Assembly: GCF_014647655.1 (NCBI RefSeq)
Contig: NZ_BMPP01000004.1
Coordinates: 186,001-250,000, forward strand
Direction of reading: 5' to 3'
DNA length: 64,000 bases
Source of the DNA: Deinococcus malanensis
GTDB taxonomy: Bacteria; Deinococcota; Deinococci; Deinococcales; Deinococcaceae
Shown here: positions 8,593 through 21,374 of the stretch, in pieces
How the letters are laid out: each line of letters opens with the position of its first letter
Numbering within the stretch: the stretch's first letter is position 1
Program-made: the position numbers and the translations under genes
Notes under the pieces: model-generated
Seen by the model: the letters and a program-made list of their open reading frames with translations, nothing else
Told to the model about the DNA's origin: nothing
The model's database searches: none

Positions 8593-8939
8593 GCGGCACT
8601 TCCTTTCGGCAGGCAGACGCCCTGCACGGTGACGTTCACGGCCCGGACCTTGAGCCCGGTCATCAGTTCGATGTTCTCGCACACCTCACGCTGGGCCTGC
8701 TGCGACACGGTTACCAGGTTGCGTCCGTAATCCACGTTGAGGCCGACGTCCACCGTAACGTCGTTACCTTCGCGGGTCACTTTCAGGGCGCGGGGCTTAC
8801 GGGCACCCTGCTGGTTGCGAAGAACTTCTCCGACTTTGATAGGAGCGCTGGAGATCTCGGTGCCCTCGATGCCTTCCAGGGTAGTGGCGGCAATGTCCAG
8901 CAGGACACTTTTGCTGATTTCGACTTCACTGGTGCTCAT
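8589..8939 (-). CDS. Asp23/Gls24 family envelope stress response protein
   Basis: A 116-residue protein of the Asp23 (DUF322) family. It begins [25 protein letters not shown], the standard start of the family, followed by the strand-rich core [22 protein letters not shown] and the helix [21 protein letters not shown]. Members without membrane anchors, like this one, often sit directly before nusB, as here. Their molecular role is not settled; links to envelope or alkaline stress come from Gram-positive relatives. The ATG at 8939 follows CCGGAGGCACC; an upstream in-frame start at 8972 has no such site. Confidence 0.9.
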   Translation of the reverse strand: MSTSEVEISKSVLLDIAATTLEGIEGTEISSAPIKVGEVLRNQQGARKPRALKVTREGNDVTVDVGLNVDYGRNLVTVSQQAQREVCENIELMTGLKVRAVNVTVQGVCLPKGSAA

Positions 8940-8990
8940 GGTGTGGTGCCTCCGGGCGCAGCGGGAATACACTGCGCGGTTCTTCTCAGT

Positions 8991-11063
<2,073 letters not shown>

Positions 11064-11188
11064 TCACCGGCCCCTGGTTCGTGCCTCAGCGGAACTTTGA
11101 GGCAACCCGGTCACAATGTTTATCTGCCTGTCAGGGCTTTGTCAGTCAGCCATGATATTTATCTAGTCTGTACAACCCCCTCATTTCG

Positions 11189-11201
11189 TATACTCTGTAC
11201 A
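11189..11201 (+). promoter_or_regulatory. Candidate -10 region of the BMP-family gene
   Basis: TATACT at 11189-11194 is a good -10 box about 36 bases before the start codon. No clear -35 lies 16-18 bases upstream. The octamer TCTGTACA occurs twice, at 11167-11174 and 11194-11201, flanking the promoter core, which suggests a bound regulator. This is read from pattern only. Confidence 0.4.
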
Positions 11202-11230
11202 CGATTTTCCCACGTCCTCAAAGGAGCACC

Positions 11231-12319
<1,089 letters not shown>

Positions 12320-12335
12320 AGTCTTACTCTTCCAG

Positions 12336-12371
12336 CCGGAGCGCCCCATGTGCAGGGTGCTCCGGTTTTTT
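12336..12371 (+). terminator. Rho-independent terminator after the BMP-family gene
   Basis: An inverted repeat with arms CCGGAGCGCCC and GGGTGCTCCGG is followed by six T residues (12366-12371). It lies 16 bases after the stop codon. Confidence 0.9.
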
Positions 12372-12453
12372 ATGTCATCCCGAGCCGACCTGGATCTGGC
12401 CGTCAGGGGCAGACGCGTCGCAGTTCAGATGGGTGCCTGCGTCAGACGTCACC

Positions 12454-12485
12454 AGCAAAGAAGCCGGCATATGATCACCGGCTTC
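12454..12485 (-). terminator. Likely terminator of the PrcB-domain lipoprotein gene
   Basis: An 8-bp stem pairs GAAGCCGG at 12460-12467 with CCGGCTTC at 12478-12485. On the minus strand it is followed by TTTGCT, a short T-rich run. It lies 25 bases beyond the stop codon. Confidence 0.6.
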
Positions 12486-12510
12486 GCTTCTATATCAAGT
12501 TTTCTGGCCG

Positions 12511-13644
12511 TTAGCGCGACTGGCCGCCGCCCGACTGATCCGACAGGGGACGCCCCTGCTCATCGACCACGTTCACCCGGGTAAACGTACCGGGCACCCG
12601 AACGATCGCCCACGGGCTCGTGATGGCCTGCGTCGTGATGCTGTCCGGTCCCGGTGCCGTCACCCGGACCGTGAGCGTGAGGGTACCTGCGCTGGCACTG
12701 GCTCCGGTGACCCGGACGGCATACCCGCCGGTGGTGCGCTGGCCCAGGAACACGCCGACCAGCGTTCCACCGGCCACGCTCGGTGGCGATGGGGGGCTGG
12801 TCTGGCGGCCATAGGCCTGGGCGTACAGCGCGCTGGCGGCGGCCTGGGTCGTGGCCACCTGCACACTGAACGACGTTACAGTTGCGTTGTTGCCCTGGGC
12901 CACTTCGGTGATATTCACGCGTGCTCCTGTACTGGGGGCGCTGCTGGCAGGTGGGGTCGGGGCTGGCTGAGTGGGCGCCGGCTGGGTGGGGGCAGGCACC
13001 GCAGGAGCGCTCCGCGCCAGGGTAACGACACCGGGAAGGATATACAGCGCCGTGCGCAGGTATTCGGTGGGCCGTGGTTCTACCGCCAGTGCCGCGTCGG
13101 GAACCCGGGTCTCGTCCAGAACGGCCACTGCCAGCGGGCCCTGGCCCTGAAGAGCGGTGGCCAGGACTGTGCCCTCGGCATCCGTCAGCCGCCCTGCGCC
13201 GCGCAGCCCCTGCACAGTTTCCGCCCGCACCACGCCCGAGGTTCCCGAGAGCTTCTGCCAGCTGCGGCCATCGGTGTAGTACAGCGCACGCACCGGCACG
13301 GCCATGTTCTGCACGACCGTGAACAGGCCATCGGTGCCGCGCGTCACGCTCAGCTTCTGCTCCATACGGGTGGTCGGAGCGCGGTAGGTGGCACCACCGT
13401 TGACACTGAGCGTGCCGGGCAGGGCAAGGGGATCCTGGACCTGGGCACGGACCTCGGTGGTCGCACCTCCAATCCTGAGGCTGCTGGGGCCGCCACTGAG
13501 GTTGCCGTAGACCCAGGTGATCCGTTCCTGGGTTCCGCCGTACAGCAGGACCTCGTGTACGCGCAGATTGCTGGGACCGGTCATGCTGCAGGCAGAAAGG
13601 AGACCGGCACTGAAGCCCAGCGCCAGGAAAAGTGTCTTGTTCAT
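12511..13644 (-). CDS. Lipoprotein with C-terminal PrcB-like domain
   Basis: A 377-residue lipoprotein. The N-terminus is MNKTLFLALGFSAGLLSAC, with the lipobox LSAC placing the lipidated Cys at residue 19. A first domain of about 190 residues is unknown. A proline-rich linker (PAPTQPAPTQPAPTPP) leads to a C-terminal domain whose core GVFLGQRTTGGYAVRV matches the PrcB_C family, named from an accessory subunit of a treponemal protease complex. The start is ATG 13644; TAAGCT lies seven bases upstream on the minus strand, suggesting a leaderless message. No protease gene is adjacent. A role in envelope assembly or proteolysis is only a guess. Confidence 0.75.
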   Translation of the reverse strand: MNKTLFLALGFSAGLLSACSMTGPSNLRVHEVLLYGGTQERITWVYGNLSGGPSSLRIGGATTEVRAQVQDPLALPGTLSVNGGATYRAPTTRMEQKLSVTRGTDGLFTVVQNMAVPVRALYYTDGRSWQKLSGTSGVVRAETVQGLRGAGRLTDAEGTVLATALQGQGPLAVAVLDETRVPDAALAVEPRPTEYLRTALYILPGVVTLARSAPAVPAPTQPAPTQPAPTPPASSAPSTGARVNITEVAQGNNATVTSFSVQVATTQAAASALYAQAYGRQTSPPSPPSVAGGTLVGVFLGQRTTGGYAVRVTGASASAGTLTLTVRVTAPGPDSITTQAITSPWAIVRVPGTFTRVNVVDEQGRPLSDQSGGGQSR

Positions 13645-13725
13645 GATACCCAGCTTATGCAGGGGTTCTGACGGCAGACTGAAGGACACCTTGAGCAAAA
13701 GCACATCCGCTCGCTGGCTCGCGTG

Positions 13726-15399
13726 TCAGGACACGTGCGGGACGTCGAGCAGTTCGCGGGCATGCTTGAGCGCCGCGTCGGAGGTATTGCCACTGAGCAT
13801 TCGCGCGATCTCCTCAAGCCGTTCGGCCGGCACCAGGCGCCGGACCCGGCTGACGGTGCGCCCGCCCTCCACCGCCTTTTCCACCTTGTAGTGATGATCG
13901 GCACGGGCGGCAATCTGCGCCAGGTGTGTCACCACGAAGACCTGCCGCTCACGGGCCAGCCGGCCCAGTTGTGCGGCCACCGCCAGCGCCGCGCCTCCCC
14001 CGATGCCCGCGTCCACCTCGTCGAACACCACAGCGGGGGTATCCGCTCCCAGCACCGTGCTGATGGCCAGCATCACCCGCGACAGTTCACCGCCCGAGGC
14101 CACGTCGGAGAGCGGAGCCAGTTCCTCTCCGGGGTTGGCGGTGAAGCGTAGAGTGACGTCACTTAATCCGTGCGCGGTCGGCTCAGGGTGCGGGGTGGGC
14201 AGAAACTCCAACCGTGCGTGGGGCATGCCCAGCTGCCGGATGACTTCGACCAGCTCCGCAGCAAGGGGACCGGCCCGGCGGGTCCGGGCCTCATCCAGGC
14301 AGCGGCCGGCCTGCTCGACCAGCGTGCGCAGATGGCTGACCTCGGCGTCCAGTGTGCCGGCGTCCTGCTCGTCACGGGTCAACAGGGCCAGTTCCTGCTC
14401 CACACCAGCGTGAAACTCCAGGACATCGTCCAGGGTCGGCCCATACTTGGCGCGCAGTTTGCTGAGGGTCCCGAGGCGGCCCTCGACGCGGGCCAGTTCC
14501 TCCGGATCAGGGGCGCTGCTTTCGGCCACGTTGCGCAATTCCCCCACGATGGCCTGTACGCTTTCCATTGCCGTGCGCAGTTCAACCTGCAACTGGGCAC
14601 TGGTCTCGTCATACCGGGCACTGGCATTCAGGGCGCGCACCGCCTCCGCGAGGTATCCGGTGGCGTTCTCTTCGGCTTCGCTCAGCAGTTCCAGCGCCCC
14701 GGCCGCTCCCTGCGCAATGGTATCGAGGTTGGACAGCCGCATCAGATCGGCCTGCAGGGGCTCTTCCTCACCGATCTGCGGAGCGACCTGTGCAATTTCC
14801 TGAGCCTGGAAGGTCAGCAGGTCCAGTTGACGGGCCCGCTCGCGGTCGGTGGCGCGCAGTGTTTCGAGCCGTTCCCTGGCCTCCTGCCAGGTGCGGTAGG
14901 CCTCCTGGTAGCCCTGCAGTTCCCCAGGCACCTGCCGGTCAAGGAGGGCGCGTTGATTGGCTGGGGACAGCAGGCTGACCGCGCTGTGCTGCCAGTGAAT
15001 GGTCAGGCGACGCTGAGCCCAGTCCTGCAGCTCACGCAGACTCACCACTTCCCCGTCCAGGCGGGCGGTGCTGCGGCCCTGGGTGGTCACCCGCCGGCTG
15101 GCGATCTCTTCGTCCTGCCAGAATCCACTGACCAGCAGACCTTCCTCACCCGTGCGGATCAGGTCGGTGTTGGCGCGGGCGCCCAGCAGCAGGCCCAACG
15201 CGTCCACGATAATGCTTTTCCCGGCGCCGGTTTCCCCGGTAAAGACACTGAACCCGGGGGCGAAGTCCAGATCCAGGCTTTCTATGGTGGCCAGGTTGCG
15301 GACTTCCAGCCTTGCCAGCGCCGGACCCACCGGCGCAGCTTCAACTGCTGGCGGGCTTGTCACAGTTGCAGCGCGGGGAGAGCGGGCCTTACGGGTCAC
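13726..15399 (-). CDS. recN: DNA repair protein RecN
   Basis: SMC-like ATPase of 557 residues acting early in double-strand break repair. The Walker A motif FTGETGAGKS is near residue 61, a long coiled coil occupies the middle (for example QEARERLETLRATDRERARQ), and the ABC signature SGGELSRVMLAI and Walker B VVFDEVDAGIGG are near the end, followed by VFVVTHLAQIAA. The start is GTG 15399: TACACT lies exactly seven bases upstream (15407-15412), the leaderless layout used by several genes here. An ATG at 15429 would sit before that box. RecN is important in deinococcal genome reassembly after irradiation. Confidence 0.95.
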   Translation of the reverse strand: MTRKARSPRAATVTSPPAVEAAPVGPALARLEVRNLATIESLDLDFAPGFSVFTGETGAGKSIIVDALGLLLGARANTDLIRTGEEGLLVSGFWQDEEIASRRVTTQGRSTARLDGEVVSLRELQDWAQRRLTIHWQHSAVSLLSPANQRALLDRQVPGELQGYQEAYRTWQEARERLETLRATDRERARQLDLLTFQAQEIAQVAPQIGEEEPLQADLMRLSNLDTIAQGAAGALELLSEAEENATGYLAEAVRALNASARYDETSAQLQVELRTAMESVQAIVGELRNVAESSAPDPEELARVEGRLGTLSKLRAKYGPTLDDVLEFHAGVEQELALLTRDEQDAGTLDAEVSHLRTLVEQAGRCLDEARTRRAGPLAAELVEVIRQLGMPHARLEFLPTPHPEPTAHGLSDVTLRFTANPGEELAPLSDVASGGELSRVMLAISTVLGADTPAVVFDEVDAGIGGGAALAVAAQLGRLARERQVFVVTHLAQIAARADHHYKVEKAVEGGRTVSRVRRLVPAERLEEIARMLSGNTSDAALKHARELLDVPHVS

Positions 15400-15593
15400 G
15401 CCCCCGAGTGTAAAGCCTGGGTGCATCAATCGACTGTCGTCTCGTCACGGGTGTGGCACTGGGCAGTCTCCCGGCGGCTGAACATGAATCTCTCGTTACA
15501 TTCTCCCCACGTTGCTCCGGTATGCCGCTGCCAACAATGGAGCGGATCTGCCTGACCGGGAATTGCCGGCCTCAGGCGAGAAAGGAGAGGCAG

Positions 15594-16721
15594 ATGAACA
15601 AAGAGATGAATACTGGTGTCAGCAACCGCAGCCTGATGCTTCTGGGCGCCCTGGCGGCACTGACATTAAACCGCGACGCGCGCACCCGACTGGTGGGGGG
15701 AACCCGGCACGCCTGGGAGGGCGCACACGTGGCCCTCGACGAGACCGTTAAACCTGCCCTGGGCACGGCGGCCTCACAGGCACAGGACCTGGCCCAGGCG
15801 GCAGCGCAGCGCAGTGCCAGCACCCTGGGCACCATCCGCGAGGAAGGCCCTGGGCGGGCGCAGGCCATGCTGCACACTGCGGTCGAAGCGGCAGGCCACC
15901 TCGCGCACACGATGCAGGAACGCGCCGGCCATCTGGCCGAGGACGCGGGTCAAAAGACCAAAAAGCACCGCCGGCAGGCTGGGCGGGCGCTGAAGTCCAC
16001 CGGCAAGGATCTGGGGCAGAGCCTCCAGGGGGCCAAGGAAACAGGACTTGGGGTGCTGGCCGGTGTTCAGGAAGGAGTGCAGCATCTGTTTCACGACGCG
16101 GGTGATGATGTTGCCGCCGGGCGGAGGCAGGCGCAGCGGCGACTGGCACAAGCACGCCAGGAAGCCGAGCAGGAACTGCGCCGCAGCGGGAGAAAATGGA
16201 AGGAAGCCAAGCTGGAGCGCGCTGTGAATAAACGGATCGCCCCACTGCATAAACAGACCCGCCGGGAGCTGGCGCGTCTGGATAAGGAAGCCATGAAGCA
16301 GTACAAAGCCAGTTCCGGACACGGTGGTGTGGGCAGCACGTTGACGTCGGTTGCGCTGGTGGGCACGGGGATCGCGGTTCTGGCCCGCGTTCCTTCGGTG
16401 CGCCAGAGCATCCTCCGCGCGGTGGAGAGCGTCAACCCCGAGGTTGCCGAGTCCCTGAAGCGTGCCAGCCGCAACGCACGCGACGTGATCGGCTCGGCGT
16501 GGCTCGACAGCATCGAGGAAAATAAGCAGACGCCCGCACCGGGTGCGGCCGCTGCGACACAGGCCGGCACGACTGGTGGCACCTGGGGCGCTTCCGTGGA
16601 GCCAGGCTCCCCCGCCGCGGCACGCACGCAGGCTGAACAGGCGCAGGAGAAGGCAGTCAACCGGTCGGCGGCTGAAGGCGGCAGTGACGAGAAGCGATCT
16701 GGAACAAATAACACCAACTAA
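15594..16721 (+). CDS. Alanine-rich helical hypothetical protein, possible membrane-associated stress protein
   Basis: A 375-residue protein with no family I can name. After a short N-terminus a hydrophobic stretch (SLMLLGALAALTLN) could anchor it. Residues about 40-220 are almost entirely amphipathic helix rich in Ala, Gln, Lys and Arg, for example RRLAQARQEAEQELRRSGRK, resembling apolipoprotein- or LEA-like segments. A second hydrophobic region (STLTSVALVGTGIAVLARV) follows near residue 250, then a Gly/Ala/Glu-rich tail. The ATG at 15594 follows AAAGGAGAGGCAG; an earlier in-frame start at 15453 lacks a ribosome site. Possible roles in membrane or desiccation protection are inferred only from composition. 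Confidence 0.72.
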   Translation: MNKEMNTGVSNRSLMLLGALAALTLNRDARTRLVGGTRHAWEGAHVALDETVKPALGTAASQAQDLAQAAAQRSASTLGTIREEGPGRAQAMLHTAVEAAGHLAHTMQERAGHLAEDAGQKTKKHRRQAGRALKSTGKDLGQSLQGAKETGLGVLAGVQEGVQHLFHDAGDDVAAGRRQAQRRLAQARQEAEQELRRSGRKWKEAKLERAVNKRIAPLHKQTRRELARLDKEAMKQYKASSGHGGVGSTLTSVALVGTGIAVLARVPSVRQSILRAVESVNPEVAESLKRASRNARDVIGSAWLDSIEENKQTPAPGAAAATQAGTTGGTWGASVEPGSPAAARTQAEQAQEKAVNRSAAEGGSDEKRSGTNNTN

Positions 16722-16739
16722 GTGGGTAAGGATCTTAGA

Positions 16740-16764
16740 GCGGGCCATTCGGCCCGCCTTTTTT
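16740..16764 (+). terminator. Rho-independent terminator after the helical protein gene
   Basis: GCGGGCC (16740-16746) pairs with GGCCCGC (16751-16757) around an ATTC loop and is followed by CTTTTTT. It lies about 19 bases after the stop codon. Confidence 0.92.
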
Positions 16765-17150
16765 GCGTGTGTTCCTTCAATCCCTTCAGAGCACGCCGGA
16801 CTCACCCGAGGCGGCGACGAAGATCACGCGTTGCCGGACCTGGAGCCGTAGGCGAGTGGCCCGGAGTCATGGGAAGGCGAAGCACCGCTACTCAATCAAC
16901 TTCCCAGTCCTGGGGGAGGGCGGTCCTCCCAATGCCAATCCGTGGCAGCCAGCTGAACACTGCCCGCCCGAAGACAGCTTCTCACCTGTCGTTTGTCCAG
17001 ACAAATCGGACAAACGGTTTCAAAACGTTGTCCCCAGACATGTGACAACACAAAAGTTGGCGTGGAATCGCTTCACGAGCGACAATATCTAAGTTTGAAT
17101 TCACACCAAGTCCTGTCCAGCGTCAGCCCAGTGCTGGCCGGAGGTAATCG
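16765..17150 (+). promoter_or_regulatory. Gene-free control and leader region upstream of pckA
   Basis: No convincing gene lies in these 386 bases. Two stem candidates occur: GGGAAG 16871-16876 with CTTCCC 16900-16905, and GGGAGG 16914-16919 with CCTCCC 16925-16930. Further on, GTTTGTCC (16991-16998) is repeated inverted as GGACAAAC (17008-17015), and TTTGTC-CA-GACAAA (16992-17005) overlaps it. These look like operator repeats for a regulator of gluconeogenesis. The pckA ribosome site GGAGG is at the 3' end. I could not identify a known riboswitch class. Confidence 0.4.
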
Positions 17151-18734
<1,584 letters not shown>

Positions 18735-18738
18735 CCTG

Positions 18739-18780
18739 CGAACAACAATGCCCCCGCTCAGGCGGGGGCATTGTTGTTCG
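18739..18780. terminator. Terminator after pckA, probably bidirectional
   Basis: A perfect 19-bp inverted repeat pairs 18739-18757 with 18762-18780 around TCAG. Its outer part, AACAACAAT/ATTGTTGTT, gives T-rich ends on both strands. It lies between convergent pckA and the metallophosphoesterase gene. Confidence 0.85.
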
Positions 18781-18830
18781 CCACACAGACAGTTGTAAAC
18801 CACTCTGCACGCCCCGGGACAGTCTGAAGA

Positions 18831-19541
18831 CTACTCCACACTTCCCGTGTCGAGCAGCAACCGCGGTCTGAACCGTAATCCGTCGGCAGCGACCAGGTGC
18901 GCCGGGATACCACCGACGTGCCGCATGGCCCGCTCAGGCGAAGTTCCATGCAGGTGCCCGTATACGACCATGTCGGGCCCTACGGACTCGATAACCCGGG
19001 TCAGCGGGTTCGGGGGATAAGGTGGTGAAGCCGGCGGGTAGTGCAGCATCAGGATCAGGCGGTCCCCAGGCTGGCGCAGGCGGCGCGCCGCTTCCACACT
19101 CAGGGCGAGGCGCTCGGCTTCGCGACGTAGTAAGCGGTCATCCTCATCGCTCAGAGGCTCGTACCCCGGTGTCGTCCACCCACGTGAGCCGCACACCACC
19201 ACCGGGCCGACCCGCACGGCGTCGTTCTGTACGGCCAGCATGCCGGAGGGCAGGGCCGCGCGCAGCTTCGAGACGGTTGGCCACCAGTAGTCATGGTTGC
19301 CCCGGAGCAGCACCTTGATTCCCGGAAGGGCAGCCACCGGTGCCAGGTCTGTCATGGCATCCGGAAGCCTCATCGCCCACGAGAGGTCACCTGGAAGCAG
19401 CACCAGATCTTCTGGCCGAACCACCTCGCGCCAGTGCGTGAAGATGGCCTCCGGATGACCGGACCACTGCGGTCCGAACACCGTCATGGGCTTGGGCGTC
19501 ACGGTGGCCAGGTGGAGGTCGGCAATGGCAAAGACACGCAT
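18831..19541 (-). CDS. Calcineurin-like metallophosphoesterase
   Basis: A 236-residue phosphoesterase with the full dinuclear metal signature: ADLHLA near the N-terminus, [27 protein letters not shown] and VVYGHLHG. It belongs to the group of bacterial proteins with these exact spacings that is often annotated only as predicted phosphohydrolase; the natural substrate is unknown. The ATG at 19541 follows CCCAGGAGTTCT, so the longer reading from 19577, which would cross the tRNA terminator, is rejected. It lies directly downstream of tRNA-Pro but behind its terminator. Confidence 0.9.
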   Translation of the reverse strand: MRVFAIADLHLATVTPKPMTVFGPQWSGHPEAIFTHWREVVRPEDLVLLPGDLSWAMRLPDAMTDLAPVAALPGIKVLLRGNHDYWWPTVSKLRAALPSGMLAVQNDAVRVGPVVVCGSRGWTTPGYEPLSDEDDRLLRREAERLALSVEAARRLRQPGDRLILMLHYPPASPPYPPNPLTRVIESVGPDMVVYGHLHGTSPERAMRHVGGIPAHLVAADGLRFRPRLLLDTGSVE

Positions 19542-19553
19542 AGAACTCCTGGG

Positions 19554-19588
19554 AAAAAAGCAAAAGCCTCCTTTCACAGGAGGCTTTT
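19554..19588 (-). terminator. Terminator of tRNA-Pro
   Basis: AAAAGCCTCC (19562-19571) pairs with GGAGGCTTTT (19579-19588). On the minus strand the stem is followed by TTTTGC and six T residues. It separates the tRNA from the metallophosphoesterase gene. Confidence 0.9.
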
Positions 19589-19590
19589 AT

Positions 19591-19670
<80 letters not shown>

Positions 19671-19724
19671 CGAACCACGAACCAATCAGAGCCCGAAAAC
19701 GAGGGGCCAATTGGCGCGACGGGT

Positions 19725-19754
19725 AGTTTACGCGCCGCTTCCGGACAGTGTCAA
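19725..19754 (-). promoter_or_regulatory. Sigma-70-type promoter of tRNA-Pro
   Basis: On the minus strand TTGACA (19749-19754) and TAAACT (19725-19730) are separated by 18 bases. The start site would lie about 45 bases before the mature tRNA 5' end. Confidence 0.85.
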
Positions 19755-19770
19755 GCAAAGCGCTGCCATG

Positions 19771-20355
19771 CTAATCGTCGTCCTCGGGGAGGTCGGAAAC
19801 GTCCAGACCCGCCTGCGCCTGCTGCTCACGGATGGCCGGCCAGATCAGCGCTCCGGAATACCCTCGCCGGGCCAGGAAGGCATAGGCGCTCGCTGCGGCG
19901 TCCCTCTTGCGGGCAAACGACGACCAGCGCCGCTCCAGCAGGTCACGGACCTCCTGGGCCTCGGCCTGGGGATCCCGGGCTGCGAGCGTGTCCTCTATCA
20001 GGGCTTCTTCCACTCCCCGCCGCTTGAGCGTCTGCCGGACCCTGAAGGCGCCGACCCCCCGCCGGGCATTCTCAGCGCGCGCGACCTGACTGTCATCCTG
20101 ATACCCGAGCTCACGCACCCGGTCCAGAATCTCGGCGACCAGCACCGCGTCGTCGCTTCGGCGCTCCAGCTTTGTACGCAACTCAGCCTCGGTCAGGGCA
20201 CGCCCGGCAAGAGCCCGGAAAGCGTAGGCCATCAGTGCCTCGCGGGCTTCCTCGGGTGTCGGTGGGGTCCGGCGCTTCGGACTGTCTGTGGCCCGGGCAT
20301 CAGCACCTGGGGCCAGCCCCTCCTCGGGCGTGCGTGCACGGCGGGAACGGTACAT
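19771..20355 (-). CDS. recX: Regulatory protein RecX
   Basis: Modulator of RecA filament activity, 194 residues. After a basic, disordered N-terminal tail of about 40 residues, three RecX helical repeats are visible: [35 protein letters not shown] then [17 protein letters not shown], and [18 protein letters not shown]. The start is ATG 20355; a CATACT box lies six bases upstream on the minus strand. recA is not in this window. In Deinococcus RecX is described as restraining RecA, so with recN, radA and ligA it adds to the repair genes here. It diverges from rpsT. Confidence 0.92.
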   Translation of the reverse strand: MYRSRRARTPEEGLAPGADARATDSPKRRTPPTPEEAREALMAYAFRALAGRALTEAELRTKLERRSDDAVLVAEILDRVRELGYQDDSQVARAENARRGVGAFRVRQTLKRRGVEEALIEDTLAARDPQAEAQEVRDLLERRWSSFARKRDAAASAYAFLARRGYSGALIWPAIREQQAQAGLDVSDLPEDDD

Positions 20356-20371
20356 AACGCCAGTATGCCGC

Positions 20372-20400
20372 TTGCACGTGGCCTGAACTGCCAGTATAGT
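20372..20400 (+). promoter_or_regulatory. Promoter of rpsT
   Basis: TTGCAC (20372-20377) and TATAGT (20395-20400) are separated by exactly 17 bases. Transcription would start near 20407, giving a 5' leader of roughly 165 bases before the S20 start codon. That length leaves room for feedback control of S20 translation, as known in enterobacteria, although no motif can be matched by eye. Confidence 0.8.
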
Positions 20401-20573
20401 CACGAGGTTGCCCACCCATCAGGTGGTCGGCCCGGTAGATTTCGTCTGAACAGGTGGATGATACCGGCGCGCCGCCCAGACGCGGACGCATCGAGTTCCC
20501 CGCCAGACTGGCGCCGGAACCGCCCCGAAGCCTACGGTCCGCCGTGTGCACCGGGAGAACAAGGAGAAACAGC

Positions 20574-20849
20574 ATGGCCCTTCGTCACAAGTCCGCACAG
20601 AAACGTCACCGCCAGAGCCTCAAGCGCCGCATGATCAACCGCAGCCGCAAGAGCACCATCAAGACCTTCACCAAGCAGGCTGTGGCCGCCGCCACCACCG
20701 GTGAAAACCTTGCTGCTGCCCAGAGCAAGGCTGAAAGCCTGATCGACAAGGCCGCCAAGGGCAGCACGCTGCACAAGAACGCTGCCGCCCGTAAGAAGAG
20801 CCGTCTGGCCAAGGCGATCAACCGCGCCAAGGCCGCCCAGCAAAGCTGA
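20574..20849 (+). CDS. rpsT: 30S ribosomal protein S20
   Basis: Primary 16S rRNA-binding protein of the small subunit, 91 residues. It begins [19 protein letters not shown], rich in basic residues, and continues with the long helices typical of S20 ([33 protein letters not shown]), ending in [15 protein letters not shown]. The ATG at 20574 follows CAAGGAGAAACAGC; an earlier in-frame ATG at 20454 would add a non-conserved extension. It is monocistronic between its own promoter and a very strong terminator. Confidence 0.97.
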   Translation: MALRHKSAQKRHRQSLKRRMINRSRKSTIKTFTKQAVAAATTGENLAAAQSKAESLIDKAAKGSTLHKNAAARKKSRLAKAINRAKAAQQS

Positions 20850-20857
20850 GGCGAGCA

Positions 20858-20910
20858 GGACACAGAGAAGCGGAGAAGCCCCTATCAGGCTTCTCCGCTT
20901 CTCTGTGTCC
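20858..20910. terminator. 23-bp perfect hairpin after rpsT
   Basis: 20858-20880 pairs perfectly with 20888-20910 around a seven-base loop (CCTATCA). It lies between convergent genes and can act on both. The stem is unusually long; the flanks are not strongly T-rich. Confidence 0.8.
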
Positions 20911-20924
20911 TGTACCGGGGACAC

Positions 20925-21302
20925 TCAGGGCGCCCGTCCGCCTCTGACCTCTTCGAGATCCAGAACGCCGCTGAATTTGTTCAGGTCCACCACCAGACGG
21001 TAGTCGCCGGCGGCGCCTGACCCTGTGATGTTCAGCGCCCACTTCCCTTTCTGGCACGACTGGCCAGCGACCTGACCGCCCTTGGGATCATAGAGCCGCA
21101 CGATGGCCCCGCCACTGCGGACCTGACACGAGCCCTTCACGCCCACCGACTGATCGGCTTCCAGGGTCCGGAAAGCATAGGAATTCTGGCCGGTGGCATT
21201 CCACATGTAGGTGGGCGTCAGGGTGACATACCCGAAGCGCAGGCCAATGGTGAAATAGACGGCGGCTAGAGCGAGAATCAGAACAAGCACAAGAAGGCGC
21301 AT
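20925..21302 (-). CDS. Small exported or membrane-anchored hypothetical protein
   Basis: A 125-residue product with an N-terminal hydrophobic helix (LLVLVLILALAAVYFTIGL) that is either an uncleaved anchor or a signal peptide. The remainder looks like a beta-sandwich, with two cysteines (GSCQVRSGG and GQSCQKG) about 24 residues apart that could form a disulphide, and a final strand GDYRLVVDLNKFSG. No family recognised. TACACT at 21310-21315 sits seven bases before the ATG on the minus strand, so the message is probably leaderless. Confidence 0.75.
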   Translation of the reverse strand: MRLLVLVLILALAAVYFTIGLRFGYVTLTPTYMWNATGQNSYAFRTLEADQSVGVKGSCQVRSGGAIVRLYDPKGGQVAGQSCQKGKWALNITGSGAAGDYRLVVDLNKFSGVLDLEEVRGGRAP

Positions 21303-21374
21303 TCACATCAGTGTACTGGAAGGCACAATCCGCTGCGAGTGGCAGCCTTCTTTGGTCGGGTGTGCCCGGGAGCC

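Noticed and set aside
16800..17000. Possible cobalamin riboswitch upstream of pckA
   Set aside because: Short stretches such as GGGAAGGCG recall B12 elements, but the conserved B12-box and the order of elements are missing and pckA is not a typical target.
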